Below, one piece after another: positions 51,759-60,415 of a stretch of DNA of 64,000 nucleotides. The notes beneath the pieces are model-generated. The model made no database searches. It worked only from the letters and a program-made list of their open reading frames with translations, and was not told where the DNA came from. Each line of letters begins with the position of its first letter. Positions within the stretch are counted from its first letter, which is position 1. The position numbers and the translations under genes are program-made. Origin of the DNA: Pseudomonadota bacterium (GTDB taxonomy: Bacteria; Pseudomonadota; Gammaproteobacteria; QQUJ01); the NCBI GenBank assembly GCA_008501635.1, contig QQUJ01000017.1, positions 124,001-188,000 on the forward strand, read 5' to 3'.

Positions 51759-52124
51759 TCAGTGTATCCCCGCCTTGCGCTGTTCCTGGCGCACCCAGGC
51801 GATGATATCGCGCATCTGATCTTGGGTGATGTCGGGTTGTGCCGGCATGTCGCCAAATGGCCAGTGATGTTGGCGTACACCCTGTTTGGCAGCCAGCACA
51901 AAGGCGATGTCGGCGTGGTGGCTGGGTTCGTAGATCTTGTGAATCAGCGGTGGGCCCTTGTCGGTGCCACGGGCGCTGGTGCCGTGGCATTCGGCGCAGG
52001 TCTTGAGGAACGCTTGCTGGCCTGCCGCCGGCTCACCGGTTGAGGGTGATCCGGCAGCAGGCAGCTCTGATTCGCAGGCGGTCAGGACCAGAGGCGCCAG
52101 AAGAAATATCCAAGCGTGTTTCAT
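51759..52124 (-). CDS. Cytochrome c lipoprotein
   Basis: 121 aa with signal and lipobox LVLTAC (residue about 17), then one heme site CAECH (FLKTCAECHG) and a likely axial Met in FGDMPAQ. Class I cytochrome c anchored by lipid. Third gene of a minus-strand group (52965 to 51759) that reads cytochrome c, HMA-like protein, cytochrome c lipoprotein. Confidence 0.9.
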   Translation of the reverse strand: MKHAWIFLLAPLVLTACESELPAAGSPSTGEPAAGQQAFLKTCAECHGTSARGTDKGPPLIHKIYEPSHHADIAFVLAAKQGVRQHHWPFGDMPAQPDITQDQMRDIIAWVRQEQRKAGIH

Positions 52125-52133
52125 TTGCTGCTC

Positions 52134-52490
52134 CTAGCGTTTCTTCCGTGAAGCATAGACCGAGGTGGGATTGCTGCAGCAGGGGCTGCCCGGGTGCGCC
52201 AGATTGGCGCGCGCGTTGCGATCGAGATAGCTCTGCAGGGCGATGACAATTCGTGCCCGTCGATCCATGGCAATGCCCATGCCCTGTTCGCGCAGCCTGG
52301 CGACCAGGCTGTCGAGCGCTGTGATACGCACATCGTAGGTGACCCCGACGGTCCTGCGGTCAGCGGCGATCTGCACCGCGATCAGGCCTTCGATCGCCGC
52401 TTCGCTGTCGAATTTCCGCTGATTCTGATTCTCGATTCGCAGCCGCTTGTCGCGGCGTGCCTCGCGGGGCAGGTCGGGTAGTTGAGTCAT
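52134..52490 (-). CDS. Small protein with HMA-like fold pattern and C-terminal Cys pair
   Basis: 118 aa. The central part GLIAVQIAADRRTVGVTYDVRITALDSLVARLREQGMGI has the beta-alpha-beta spacing of heavy-metal-associated domains, but the CxxC metal loop is replaced. A CC pair lies near the C-terminus (GSPCCSNPTS). No signal peptide. ATG 52490 has GAGGT seven bases upstream. It lies between two cytochrome c genes and near the copper operon, so a cytoplasmic metal-handling or regulatory role is possible. Not recognised as a named family. Confidence 0.55.
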   Translation of the reverse strand: MTQLPDLPREARRDKRLRIENQNQRKFDSEAAIEGLIAVQIAADRRTVGVTYDVRITALDSLVARLREQGMGIAMDRRARIVIALQSYLDRNARANLAHPGSPCCSNPTSVYASRKKR

Positions 52491-52500
52491 GGTGTTGACC

Positions 52501-52965
52501 TCAGCGTCGCGTTTGCGCGCGGTCATCCATCTGCCGCCAGCGCTGATAGATCTCCTTTGGCCACTTGGTTTGCAGCCAGGCGATAAGGTCGATCATGTCG
52601 CGCTCCGAGAGCTTCTCTCTCCACGGTGGCATGCTGCCACCCTGGGCAATACTGCCGTCACGTATCGTCGCCAGCAGCACCGGCAGGGGGTGGTGCCACA
52701 TATGGCCGGTGCCGTCGAGCGGGGGCGGGCGAAACTTGCCGTCAGCGCCCGGCGTGCGCCAATTGGCGTCTCCTTCGGCCTGTTTGCCGTGACACTCGGC
52801 GCAGTTCGCCTGAAACAGCTTCGCTCCCTGCATGACCGAGGCGAAGTTGCGCGGATTGGGTCGGTAGGTGCCTGGCTCGGATGCCGGCCAGGCGGTCGGA
52901 GCCAGGGAGAGCAGGCCCCAGATGGCCAGCGTCATACCACGTTTCGTGAATGGTTTGATCTTCAT
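52501..52965 (-). CDS. Secreted monoheme cytochrome c
   Basis: 154 aa. Signal peptide to about residue 28 (APTAWPAS). Heme site CAECH in FQANCAECHGKQAEGDANW and probable axial Met in GSMPPWREKLSERDM. Resembles cytochrome c550/c555-type subunits. First gene of the minus-strand cytochrome group; the next gene begins 11 bases after its stop. Confidence 0.9.
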   Translation of the reverse strand: MKIKPFTKRGMTLAIWGLLSLAPTAWPASEPGTYRPNPRNFASVMQGAKLFQANCAECHGKQAEGDANWRTPGADGKFRPPPLDGTGHMWHHPLPVLLATIRDGSIAQGGSMPPWREKLSERDMIDLIAWLQTKWPKEIYQRWRQMDDRAQTRR

Positions 52966-53063
52966 AGTGCGTACCCGTCAATGCTTGGCAATCGACCTCG
53001 CACCGGCATAGCGGTTGTGACCGATGCCGGAGACGAGGGTTCCTGAGGCCTATGGGGCCCGGT

Positions 53064-53405
53064 TCAAACGCGGTGGGTACGCGGTGGTCTCAACGGTGGA
53101 GCGGCGCGGTACTGGGGCCAGTCCGGAGCAGGGGCGACTGGCGGAGGTTCGTCAGCTGCAAAGGTTCTCGATTGTGTCGTCACCATGACCGCTACGCAGG
53201 CGCTGCAAACCCTGCACTGAACCTGGCAGGTATCGGTCATGGCCGATTGGCAGGCGCTGGTGTCATTGTTTCCCTGCATTTGCACGCAGTGATTCCCGGC
53301 GGCTGGTGCGTGGTCGAACGCCGTGACGGTGTTCAGCGGGAGCCCGGGCAAGGTGATCAGCAGGCAGACGGCCAGAAATCTTGCCAATCGGGGATAGGGG
53401 CGCAT
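53064..53405 (-). CDS. Hypothetical Cys-rich exported protein
   Basis: 113 aa with a signal peptide and a cluster of Cys (CQSAMTDTCQVQCRVCSAC), which suggests a metal or disulfide-bonded site. It is followed by a Pro/Arg-rich tail. Located directly upstream of, and divergent from, the CsoR-controlled copper operon, so a copper-binding periplasmic role is plausible but unproven. No named family recognised. Confidence 0.6.
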   Translation of the reverse strand: MRPYPRLARFLAVCLLITLPGLPLNTVTAFDHAPAAGNHCVQMQGNNDTSACQSAMTDTCQVQCRVCSACVAVMVTTQSRTFAADEPPPVAPAPDWPQYRAAPPLRPPRTHRV

Positions 53406-53466
53406 GGGGCTAGCTTTTCACAGCCGGGAAAGAGGTGTCAAACCAGGGTGCTCGATGATGCGCGGT

Positions 53467-53495
53467 TTGACAAACAGCGAAACGTCGCCAATACT
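53467..53495 (+). promoter_or_regulatory. Sigma-70 promoter of the copZ-csoR-copA operon
   Basis: TTGACA (53467-53472) is the exact -35 consensus. A 17-base spacer is followed by AATACT (53490-53495), one mismatch from TATACT-type -10. The CsoR-type operator lies immediately downstream, over the expected transcription start. Confidence 0.82.
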
Positions 53496-53501
53496 CTGTC
53501 G

Positions 53502-53525
53502 ATACCCCTCCCCCCCTGGGGTGGG
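53502..53525 (+). promoter_or_regulatory. CsoR-type operator
   Basis: ATACCCCTCCCCCCCTGGGGTGG contains ACCCC and GGGGT as inverted ends around a C-rich core, matching the G/C-tract operators of CsoR/FrmR-family repressors. It overlaps the start region of the preceding promoter, so apo-CsoR should block it and copper should release it. Confidence 0.72.
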
Positions 53526-53554
53526 AAATACTCCACACTCAATCGAGGCGCAAC

Positions 53555-53758
53555 ATGATCGAACTGAAGGTAACCGGCATGACCTGTGGCCATTGCGAAA
53601 GCGCGGTCAACAAGGCTTTGGCAGCGGTGGCGGGCGTGACCCGTGTGGTTGAGGTGAACCGGGAGAAGAATCGCGTCGTGGTCGAGGGCAGCGCGGATGC
53701 GCAGGCGCTCATCGCGGTGATCAAAGAGGAAGGCTACACGGCAGAGCTCGCCTCGTGA
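53555..53758 (+). CDS. copZ: Copper chaperone CopZ-type HMA protein
   Basis: 67 aa single heavy-metal-associated domain. MTCGHC (Cys11, Cys14) is in the metal loop and a Tyr lies in EEGYTAELAS. It ferries Cu(I) to CopA or CsoR in the cytoplasm. First gene after the CsoR operator; its stop overlaps the next gene's GTG start. Confidence 0.92.
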   Translation: MIELKVTGMTCGHCESAVNKALAAVAGVTRVVEVNREKNRVVVEGSADAQALIAVIKEEGYTAELAS

Positions 53759-54051
53759 GTGAGGCGTGCTGTGGGCCCGGCCTGCGACTCGACCCCAGCG
53801 CGCGCGAAGAGGCGCGGCGCCGATTGCTCTCCATTCGCGGCCACGCGGAAGGCATCCTGCGCATGCTGGAGGACGAATCCATCTACTGTGTCGATGTGCT
53901 GAAGCAGATCAAAGCCGTGCAGGGCGCCCTCGACAAGGTCGGTGTGCTGGTGCTCAAGAGTCACCTCAAGGATCACGTGGTCACCGCCGCCCAGCGCGGC
54001 GATACCGATGAGATCGTGGCCGAGTTGATGGAAGTGTTGAAGTATCGATGA
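53755..54051 (+). CDS. csoR: CsoR/FrmR-family copper-sensing repressor
   Basis: 98 aa all-helical DUF156 repressor. RGHAEGILRMLED is conserved. Metal ligands read as Cys45 (YCVDVL), His70 and His74 (SHLKDHV), a Cys-His-His set like that of Thermus CsoR rather than the Cys-His-Cys of Mycobacterium CsoR. Two further Cys sit near the N-terminus (EACCGPG). GTG 53755 overlaps copZ. It should bind the operator at 53502 and release it on binding Cu(I). Confidence 0.9.
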   Translation: MSEACCGPGLRLDPSAREEARRRLLSIRGHAEGILRMLEDESIYCVDVLKQIKAVQGALDKVGVLVLKSHLKDHVVTAAQRGDTDEIVAELMEVLKYR

Positions 54052-54229
54052 CTGCATTGAGCTTTTCAACGCAGAGCCGCCAAGGGGTCAAAGGTGCGCT
54101 TGGTACGCCATATGTCGTCCTGCCGGCGCTGGCCGGCATCCCGGTCGTTGGTACCCCTGATTCGAGGATCGACATCAAAAACTTTACGTCCTATGCATCT
54201 CTGCGTGTCTGCATTAAAAGGCCTCTATT
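54052..54229. other. Intergenic gap between csoR and copA
   Basis: 178 bp without a supported gene. No obvious second CsoR operator or terminator, so copA is probably transcribed from the copZ promoter. Confidence 0.4.
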
Positions 54230-56686
54230 ATGACCACTGAAATCCGTTTCGGCGTACAGGGCATGACCTGCGCATCCTGCGTCGGGCGCGTTGAACGCAC
54301 GCTGAAAAAGCAGCCGGGTGTGGAAGTGGCGACGGTCAACCTGGCTACCGAACAGGCTACCATCGCCTACGATCCCGCCAGCACCGATATTCCCGGTCTG
54401 CTCGAAGCGGTCAATGATGCCGGCTACGCCCCGGTGCGCGCCCATCTTGAGCTGGGCGTGCAGGGGATGACCTGTGCCTCGTGTGTCGGGCGCGTGGAGC
54501 GGGCAGTGAAGAAGCTGCCCGGTGTGCTCTCGGCCAGCGTCAACCTGGCCACCGAGAAAGCCGCCATCGACTATCTGCCGGGTGCCGTTACCGCGACCCG
54601 GATCAAGGCGGCGATCGCCGATGCCGGTTACCAGCCCCTCGATGTCGAAGGCGCGGCGACGGAGCTCGGCGATGCGCGCGATCGCGAACAGGCCGAGCTC
54701 AAACGGCTGCTGTGGATCAGCGGCCTGTGCACCCTGCCGGTGGTGATCATCGCCATGGCGCCGATGATGGTGCCGGGTCTGGCGGTGGCCATGGCCAAGT
54801 TGCTGCCGGAACCGGTCTGGGACTGGCTGGAGTTTCTGTTCGCCACACCGGTGCAGTTCTACGCCGGCCGGCGCTTCTACAGGCAAGGCTGGGCGGAACT
54901 CAAACATCTCAATCCGGGGATGAACACCCTGGTGATGATGGGCAGCTCGGCGGCCTATTTCTACTCGGTGGTGGCGGTGATCGCACCCGGCCTCTTCCCG
55001 CCCGGGACGGCCAATCTCTACTTCGAGGCGGCGGCGGTCATCATCACCCTGATCCTGATGGGCAAGTACCTGGAGGCCAAGGCCAAGGGGCGCACCTCGG
55101 CGGCGATCGAGAAACTGATGCAGCTCCAGGCCAAGACCGCGCGGGTGGTGCGCGATGGCCGGGCTATGGAGATCCCCATCGAAGAGGTTTTACCCGGTGA
55201 CCTGGTGCAGGTGCGCCCTGGCGAGCGGGTGCCGGTCGACGGTGTTGTGACCGAGGGCTCGAGCTACGTCGACGAGTCCATGATAACCGGCGAGCCGATC
55301 CCGGTGGAGAAAGGCATCGATGCCCCGGTAGTGGGCAGCACCGTCAACAAGACCGGCGCCTTCACCTTCCGCGCGACCAAGGTCGGCGCTGATACCGTGC
55401 TGGCGCAGATCATCAAGATGGTCGAGGAGGCCCAGTCGGCCAAGCCGCCCATTCAGCAACTCGCCGATCAGATCGCGGGGATCTTTGTCCCCATCGTCAT
55501 CGTCGCTGCCGCCATCACCTTCGGCATCTGGCTGTGGATCGGGCCGGAGCCCACGCTCAACTACGCCTTTGTCGCGGCGGTGAGCGTGCTGGTGATCGCC
55601 TGCCCCTGCGCCATGGGGCTCGCCACGCCGACCGCCATCATGGTCGGGACCGGCAAGGGGGCGGAGATGGGCACGCTGTTCCGGCAGGGGACGGCGCTGG
55701 AGCTGATGGCGCGGGTCGATACCGTGGTGCTGGACAAGACCGGTACGCTCACCAAGGGGCGACCCGAGTTGACCGACCTGCAGGTGCTCGAAGGCGAAGA
55801 GAACAGTGTGCTGGCGCTGATCGCTGCCGCCGAGGATCAGAGCGAGCACCCCATCGCCCAGGCCATCGTCGCTGCGGCACGCGGTCGCGGGCTGGACCTG
55901 CCTAAGGTGGATGCTTTTAATGCTATCCCCGGTTTCGGCCTCGAGGCTGAAGTGGCGGGTCGGCGGGTCGAGGTTGGCGCCGATCGATACATGCGCAGGC
56001 TCGGTATCGAGTTGGACGTTGTCAGCGAGACCGCGGATGCCCTGGCCGATCAAGGCAAGTCACCTCTCTATGCCGCCATCGATGGTCGATTGGCTGCAGT
56101 GTTGGCGGTGGCCGATCCTCTGAAAGAAGGAAGTAAAGTGGCCATCGCCGCACTCCATGAACAGGGGATGCTGGTGGCGATGCTCACCGGTGATCACCGC
56201 CGCACCGCTCAAGCTATTGCCCGCCAGGTGGGTATCGATCGCGTGTTGGCGGAGGTGCTGCCTGACGAGAAGGCGGCCGAGGTCAAGCGACTGCAGGCCG
56301 AGGGCCGACGCGTCGCCTTTGTCGGCGATGGTATCAACGATGCCCCGGCGCTGGCGCAGGCCGATGTGGGTGTGGCCATCGGCACCGGCACCGATATCGC
56401 CATCGAGGCGGGTGACGTGATCCTGATGTCGGGCGATCTGCGTGGCATCGCCAATGCGGTGGCCCTGTCGCGAAGCACCCTGCGCACCATCCGTCTCAAT
56501 TTCTTCTGGGCTTACGCCTACAACGTGGCGTTGATCCCCGTCGCCGCAGGGGTGTTGTTCCCGCTGATCAAACTGCTGTTGAATCCTATGCTGGCGGCAG
56601 CGGCAATGAGCGTTTCCAGTATTTTTGTGGTCAGCAATAGTCTGCGGCTGCGGAACTTTCGCCCCTTCCTGACGGAGCCAACTTGA
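54230..56686 (+). CDS. copA: Copper-exporting P1B-type ATPase
   Basis: 818 aa. Two N-terminal HMA domains with CASC at residues 14-17 and 82-85, then eight-helix P1B core. CPC is at 458-460 ([13 protein letters not shown]), phosphorylated Asp502 in [18 protein letters not shown] for the nucleotide-binding HP motif, and [10 protein letters not shown]. It pumps Cu(I) out of the cytoplasm. In the operon with copZ and csoR. RBS AAAAGG is eight bases before ATG 54230. Confidence 0.95.
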   Translation: MTTEIRFGVQGMTCASCVGRVERTLKKQPGVEVATVNLATEQATIAYDPASTDIPGLLEAVNDAGYAPVRAHLELGVQGMTCASCVGRVERAVKKLPGVLSASVNLATEKAAIDYLPGAVTATRIKAAIADAGYQPLDVEGAATELGDARDREQAELKRLLWISGLCTLPVVIIAMAPMMVPGLAVAMAKLLPEPVWDWLEFLFATPVQFYAGRRFYRQGWAELKHLNPGMNTLVMMGSSAAYFYSVVAVIAPGLFPPGTANLYFEAAAVIITLILMGKYLEAKAKGRTSAAIEKLMQLQAKTARVVRDGRAMEIPIEEVLPGDLVQVRPGERVPVDGVVTEGSSYVDESMITGEPIPVEKGIDAPVVGSTVNKTGAFTFRATKVGADTVLAQIIKMVEEAQSAKPPIQQLADQIAGIFVPIVIVAAAITFGIWLWIGPEPTLNYAFVAAVSVLVIACPCAMGLATPTAIMVGTGKGAEMGTLFRQGTALELMARVDTVVLDKTGTLTKGRPELTDLQVLEGEENSVLALIAAAEDQSEHPIAQAIVAAARGRGLDLPKVDAFNAIPGFGLEAEVAGRRVEVGADRYMRRLGIELDVVSETADALADQGKSPLYAAIDGRLAAVLAVADPLKEGSKVAIAALHEQGMLVAMLTGDHRRTAQAIARQVGIDRVLAEVLPDEKAAEVKRLQAEGRRVAFVGDGINDAPALAQADVGVAIGTGTDIAIEAGDVILMSGDLRGIANAVALSRSTLRTIRLNFFWAYAYNVALIPVAAGVLFPLIKLLLNPMLAAAAMSVSSIFVVSNSLRLRNFRPFLTEPT

Positions 56687-56794
56687 GATGCGACGATATT
56701 TGCATGCCGTGAATAAATGGATTGAACCGAATGGGGCTCTGGTGGTCAATCTGCATGTATTCACGCTAAAGAAATTCGTTAACCGGTAGCTGCT

Positions 56795-57226
56795 ATGGGT
56801 ACAGTTTCCACATCACCGTTGTACGGTAGCAACTCAAGCGTGCGCAAGGCGTTTGCGGCTGCTTTGACGCTGTTGATGTTGTGGTCAACGGGCGTGCTGG
56901 CCGCGTGGTGTGGTGATCCTGATACTCACTGGACACACCCCGGCGCGGATCAGGTATGGATCAAGTCCTCTATAGCCGAAATCCATAAACATCGTGAATA
57001 CTGCTCAAGCGCGCCGGTGTTATCCCTTTCCGCCCTGCCGACTGCCAACAATGGTGGCAGAGACGGTTGGACGTCTGATTCATCACATCCTTCTGCCCAG
57101 GGCGCTGCAGCGGAATTTTTTACGAGAGATCATGTTGTTGATGCAGTAAAGCTGGCCCGGGGTGAAACGGGATCGCCGCCGATATATCTGATTTATCAGA
57201 AACTTCTCATCCCCTTCCCCTCCTGA
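56795..57226 (+). CDS. Small secreted protein, copy 1 of an unrecognised paralog pair
   Basis: 143 aa. Signal peptide to about residue 36 (VLAAWC). The mature start is AWCGDPDTHWTHPGADQ and the C-terminus is PPIYLIYQKLLIPFPS. The same pattern recurs in the gene at 57996 (AWCSDPTVHWLHPGQDQ and PPLYLVYHRLLLPFAT), while the middle is diverged. The Cys and His-rich start could bind metal. Not a family I can name. It lies just after copA and before a His-rich cytochrome c. Confidence 0.65.
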   Translation: MGTVSTSPLYGSNSSVRKAFAAALTLLMLWSTGVLAAWCGDPDTHWTHPGADQVWIKSSIAEIHKHREYCSSAPVLSLSALPTANNGGRDGWTSDSSHPSAQGAAAEFFTRDHVVDAVKLARGETGSPPIYLIYQKLLIPFPS

Positions 57227-57305
57227 AATCACTGTTTCGAACCGCTGGTGGATGGCTCACAGGGCTGCCACCCAATCGTCGATACTCGCTATTCAGGAAA
57301 TGATT

Positions 57306-57920
57306 ATGTTTATCCACGTCCTCGCTTCTAAAACGCTGCCGCTAGGCCGCATGCATTTACTCGGTGTCTTGGTGTTGAGCTCTGCCATTGGCGCTACCGC
57401 CTACGCGGCTGGTCGCGGCGAGCATGGCCACGCGGACGCTGTGCCAGAACACAACGCCATGATGAACAAGGGGCACATGGAGGCTGAGGGCGCTCATGCT
57501 CATGAGCAGTGGGTGGCGCCGCCGGCAGATTATGCCGCGTACCGCAACCAGAACTGGGATGACCAAGCGGCTATACAGCGCGGCCACAAGACTTTTGATG
57601 CCCAATGTGCCGCCTGCCACGGTGTCGATGGACGCGGCATTGGCCCAGCGGCCGCGGCTTTGGATCACAAGCCCGCCGATCTGACGCAACATTTTCATCG
57701 TGGTCCGGGAATGGGCGATGCTTATCTATTTTGGCGGGTCAGCGAGGGTGGTACCGCCGAACCGTTCCGGTCGCAGGGGTCTGCAATGCCTCCCTACAAA
57801 GCGATGTTGGACGAGCAGGATCGCTGGGATGTTCTAACATATGTTCATAACCTGTTTCACCAGTCATTCGAGGGACAGCATGACGAGGATAACGGCAAGG
57901 TTTCAAGTGATCGGCATTGA
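57306..57920 (+). CDS. Secreted cytochrome c with His-rich N-terminus
   Basis: 204 aa. Signal peptide (to about residue 34), a His/Met-rich stretch (GEHGHADAVPEHNAMMNKGH), then one class I cytochrome c domain with CAACH in DAQCAACHGVDGRG and an axial Met in GSAMPPYKAML. The His/Met region is a plausible copper-binding tract. ATG 57306 is spaced six bases from AGGAA. Lies between the two AWC-type secreted paralogs. Confidence 0.88.
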   Translation: MFIHVLASKTLPLGRMHLLGVLVLSSAIGATAYAAGRGEHGHADAVPEHNAMMNKGHMEAEGAHAHEQWVAPPADYAAYRNQNWDDQAAIQRGHKTFDAQCAACHGVDGRGIGPAAAALDHKPADLTQHFHRGPGMGDAYLFWRVSEGGTAEPFRSQGSAMPPYKAMLDEQDRWDVLTYVHNLFHQSFEGQHDEDNGKVSSDRH

Positions 57921-57995
57921 AGACAAGAAGGTGCTTTATAGGACCCCGTCGTCATCATTCTGATCGCGGATCAGCTTACGACAAGAGCTTGTGGA

Positions 57996-58424
57996 ATGAC
58001 ACCTGACAGCACCAACGTAAGTGGCTACCCGTCGCGGCGCAGGCGCGCCGGGCTTGCCGTTGTGCTGTCCGTATTGCTGTTTTGGTCGAATGCAGTTCTG
58101 GCTGCGTGGTGCTCTGACCCTACGGTCCATTGGCTTCATCCCGGTCAGGATCAGATCGGCCTCCAATCGAAAGGCGCTCCGGGTCATCGTGAAACGGTTT
58201 GCAAGTTAATACCTGCGAATCGTATGCAGACATTTCCCACTAAAACGATTGCCGATGGAAACGACTCGAGTTCGTCGGACGCATGCGTCGATTCTTTCGT
58301 CGGTTGCGGCTTGAAGGCTTGGCAAACAAGTGATTTGAGGACCGCCTCAAAACTGTTCATCGATATCGCAGCTCCCCCTCTCTATCTCGTCTATCACAGA
58401 CTGTTGCTTCCCTTCGCCACCTAA
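57996..58424 (+). CDS. Small secreted protein, copy 2 of an unrecognised paralog pair
   Basis: 142 aa. Paralog of the product at 56795: same signal-peptide ending (AVLAAWC), same AWCxDPxxHWxHPGxDQ opening (about residues 37-52) and the same PPxYLxYxxLLxPF ending. It differs in the middle, where it has extra Cys (DACVDSFVGCGL). Together they define a small exported family within the copper island. Function unknown. Confidence 0.65.
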   Translation: MTPDSTNVSGYPSRRRRAGLAVVLSVLLFWSNAVLAAWCSDPTVHWLHPGQDQIGLQSKGAPGHRETVCKLIPANRMQTFPTKTIADGNDSSSSDACVDSFVGCGLKAWQTSDLRTASKLFIDIAAPPLYLVYHRLLLPFAT

Positions 58425-58609
58425 CTCCGACGCCCGGTCGATAGGGCGGTAATGCCTATTCCAGTCGACGGCCCTTCACGGCTGATGCGCTGAAATGGGA
58501 AAACCCGTTCCCCTCCTGGTCAGGCACTCAAGGTATGGCGGAGCCCTTTCTGGCCCGTCGAACCCGTTAGTCGGGGCCTATCGCCCCCTCTCTAGCAAGG
58601 GAAGCAAAA

Positions 58610-59692
58610 ATGATTCATTGCACACTGCGTCGTCGCTGCGTTACCGGCGTGGCCACGCTGACTTTAGCGCTGGCTCCCCTGGGGCTTCTTGCGGCTCCCA
58701 TCGTTTATGTGCCTGCAGGCGAAGCCAATCGCGTACTCGTTATCGACAGCGCGATCGATCAGGTGGTGGGTAATATCGATGGGGTATTAAACACCCATGG
58801 ACTGGCAAGCGATCCGGCCGGAAAACGCCTCCTGGCAGGCAGTCTTAAAGTGCGCGATGTCAGCGATGCGCCTGCCAAGCCAGCTGGTGTAACGGAGGAT
58901 GAGCATCAAGCCCACCATGCCGCGAGCGCGAACCCTGTAGTACCCAGTGTTACAAGCTCTGATCTGGTCGGCACTGTTTATCTGATCGATGTCTCGGGAA
59001 AACGTATCGTGCGCCAGATCGATGTGCCGGGCTCGGTGCATCACAACCTGATTACCGTTGATGGCCGTTACGGTATTTCCACACATCCCACCGCAGGCGT
59101 TATCAGCGTTATCGATCTCAACACCGGTGAGTTGGCCACGCAAGTTGCTACCGGAGTGGTACCCAACTATGTCGTCTCAAATCGCGAAGGCAGCCGGCTG
59201 TGGGTCAGCAATACCGGTAACAACACGGTGAGTGAAATCGACACGCGACGCTGGATAGTGCGGCGCAATCTGATTGTCGATCAGTCGCCCGAGCACATGG
59301 TGCTGTCACCCGATGAGTCGAGCCTCTATGTCATTGCTAATGGCGCAGGGCAAGTGGTGGAGCTGGATCTGGTAAGTGGAGAGATCGTGCGCCGCCACCC
59401 GGTAGGCAGCGACCCGCACGGCATCGATATCTCCGATGACGGTACCCAACTCTATGTAGCCATAAAAGGTGACAACAAACTGGCGGCGATTCAACTGAAC
59501 ACCGGCGTGGTTCGCGCTCTGCCGCTGGGCCCTGATCCTTATCACTTGGCGACAATCAAGGACACAGGAAAGGTGTATGTCTCAAGCCGCAAGGATTCCA
59601 AGTTATGGGTGGTCAGTCAGCGCGATCTGAAGTTGGTAGGTGAAATTCCCATTTCCGGCATCGGGCATCAAATGGTGGTGATGAAGAAATGA
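58610..59692 (+). CDS. Exported YncE-like beta-propeller protein
   Basis: 360 aa with a signal peptide (to about residue 28). About seven repeats of the YVTN/YncE kind, e.g. GTVYLIDVSGKRIVRQIDVPG, GVISVIDLNTGELATQVATG and RLWVSNTGNNTVSEIDT. A His-rich insert (DEHQAHHAAS) falls in an early blade. Family members bind DNA or metals, or accompany copper proteins, but no catalytic role is established. Follows the secreted paralog and precedes the Met-rich protein. Confidence 0.87.
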   Translation: MIHCTLRRRCVTGVATLTLALAPLGLLAAPIVYVPAGEANRVLVIDSAIDQVVGNIDGVLNTHGLASDPAGKRLLAGSLKVRDVSDAPAKPAGVTEDEHQAHHAASANPVVPSVTSSDLVGTVYLIDVSGKRIVRQIDVPGSVHHNLITVDGRYGISTHPTAGVISVIDLNTGELATQVATGVVPNYVVSNREGSRLWVSNTGNNTVSEIDTRRWIVRRNLIVDQSPEHMVLSPDESSLYVIANGAGQVVELDLVSGEIVRRHPVGSDPHGIDISDDGTQLYVAIKGDNKLAAIQLNTGVVRALPLGPDPYHLATIKDTGKVYVSSRKDSKLWVVSQRDLKLVGEIPISGIGHQMVVMKK

Positions 59693-59778
59693 GCACCAAC
59701 ATTCAAGAGCGAAGGTTCAAGTCATGAAGCCTTGGTTTTGTGGCTTGGTGTAACGAAATTAACTGGAAGGAGCGAACG

Positions 59779-60345
59779 ATGAAAAAGCAGGCACTGATAG
59801 TGGCATTGAGTATGGCATTGAGCACGCCGTTGGCATTGGCCGATGAGAAAGGTGCAGAGGGATCAGCGTCAGGCATGAACCCGCAAATGACGCAACAGGG
59901 TGGTATGGGAATGATGCCGATGATGCGTCAGATGCAGGAGATGCAGGAGCACATGAATGCGATTCAGGGGACCGACGATCCCGAGGAGCGGCAGAAGCTC
60001 ATGAATGAACACATGGGCAACATGCAGAACATGATGAAGATGATGCAGGGCATGTCCGGAATGATGGGCATGATGGGCGGTCGCGTTGGGATGATGGGTC
60101 CCGGCATGATGGGAGGAGGACCGGGAATGATGGGCGGTGGACCTGGAACGATGATGGGTCCGGGGATGATGGGTGGCGCGCAGAACGCGATGCCTTGTCC
60201 TGGCGTTCAGGGCGGTGACATGAACCGTACGCAAATGATGGAGCAACGGCTCGATGCCATGCAGCAGCTCATGGATCAGATGCTGCAGAGTCAGCAGGAG
60301 TTGATGAAAGGCATGCCGGGCATGGGCGGTGGTATGCGGAGATAA
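59779..60345 (+). CDS. Met-rich periplasmic protein (putative copper-binding)
   Basis: 188 aa with a signal peptide (to about residue 22, LALAD). About 45 Met, many as MMG, MMGGG and GPGMM repeats in the second half; also [13 protein letters not shown] and a helical C-terminus. Such Met tracts bind Cu(I) in periplasmic copper proteins. ATG 59779 preceded by GAAGGAGCG. Directly upstream of the second Cu-ATPase gene. Confidence 0.82.
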   Translation: MKKQALIVALSMALSTPLALADEKGAEGSASGMNPQMTQQGGMGMMPMMRQMQEMQEHMNAIQGTDDPEERQKLMNEHMGNMQNMMKMMQGMSGMMGMMGGRVGMMGPGMMGGGPGMMGGGPGTMMGPGMMGGAQNAMPCPGVQGGDMNRTQMMEQRLDAMQQLMDQMLQSQQELMKGMPGMGGGMRR

Positions 60346-60415
60346 CCAGCCGTCACAAGGGCGCGAAGAGGCGGTATGGCCTCTTCGCGCGCAGGATTAT
60401 CCGGGAGTACATGCA

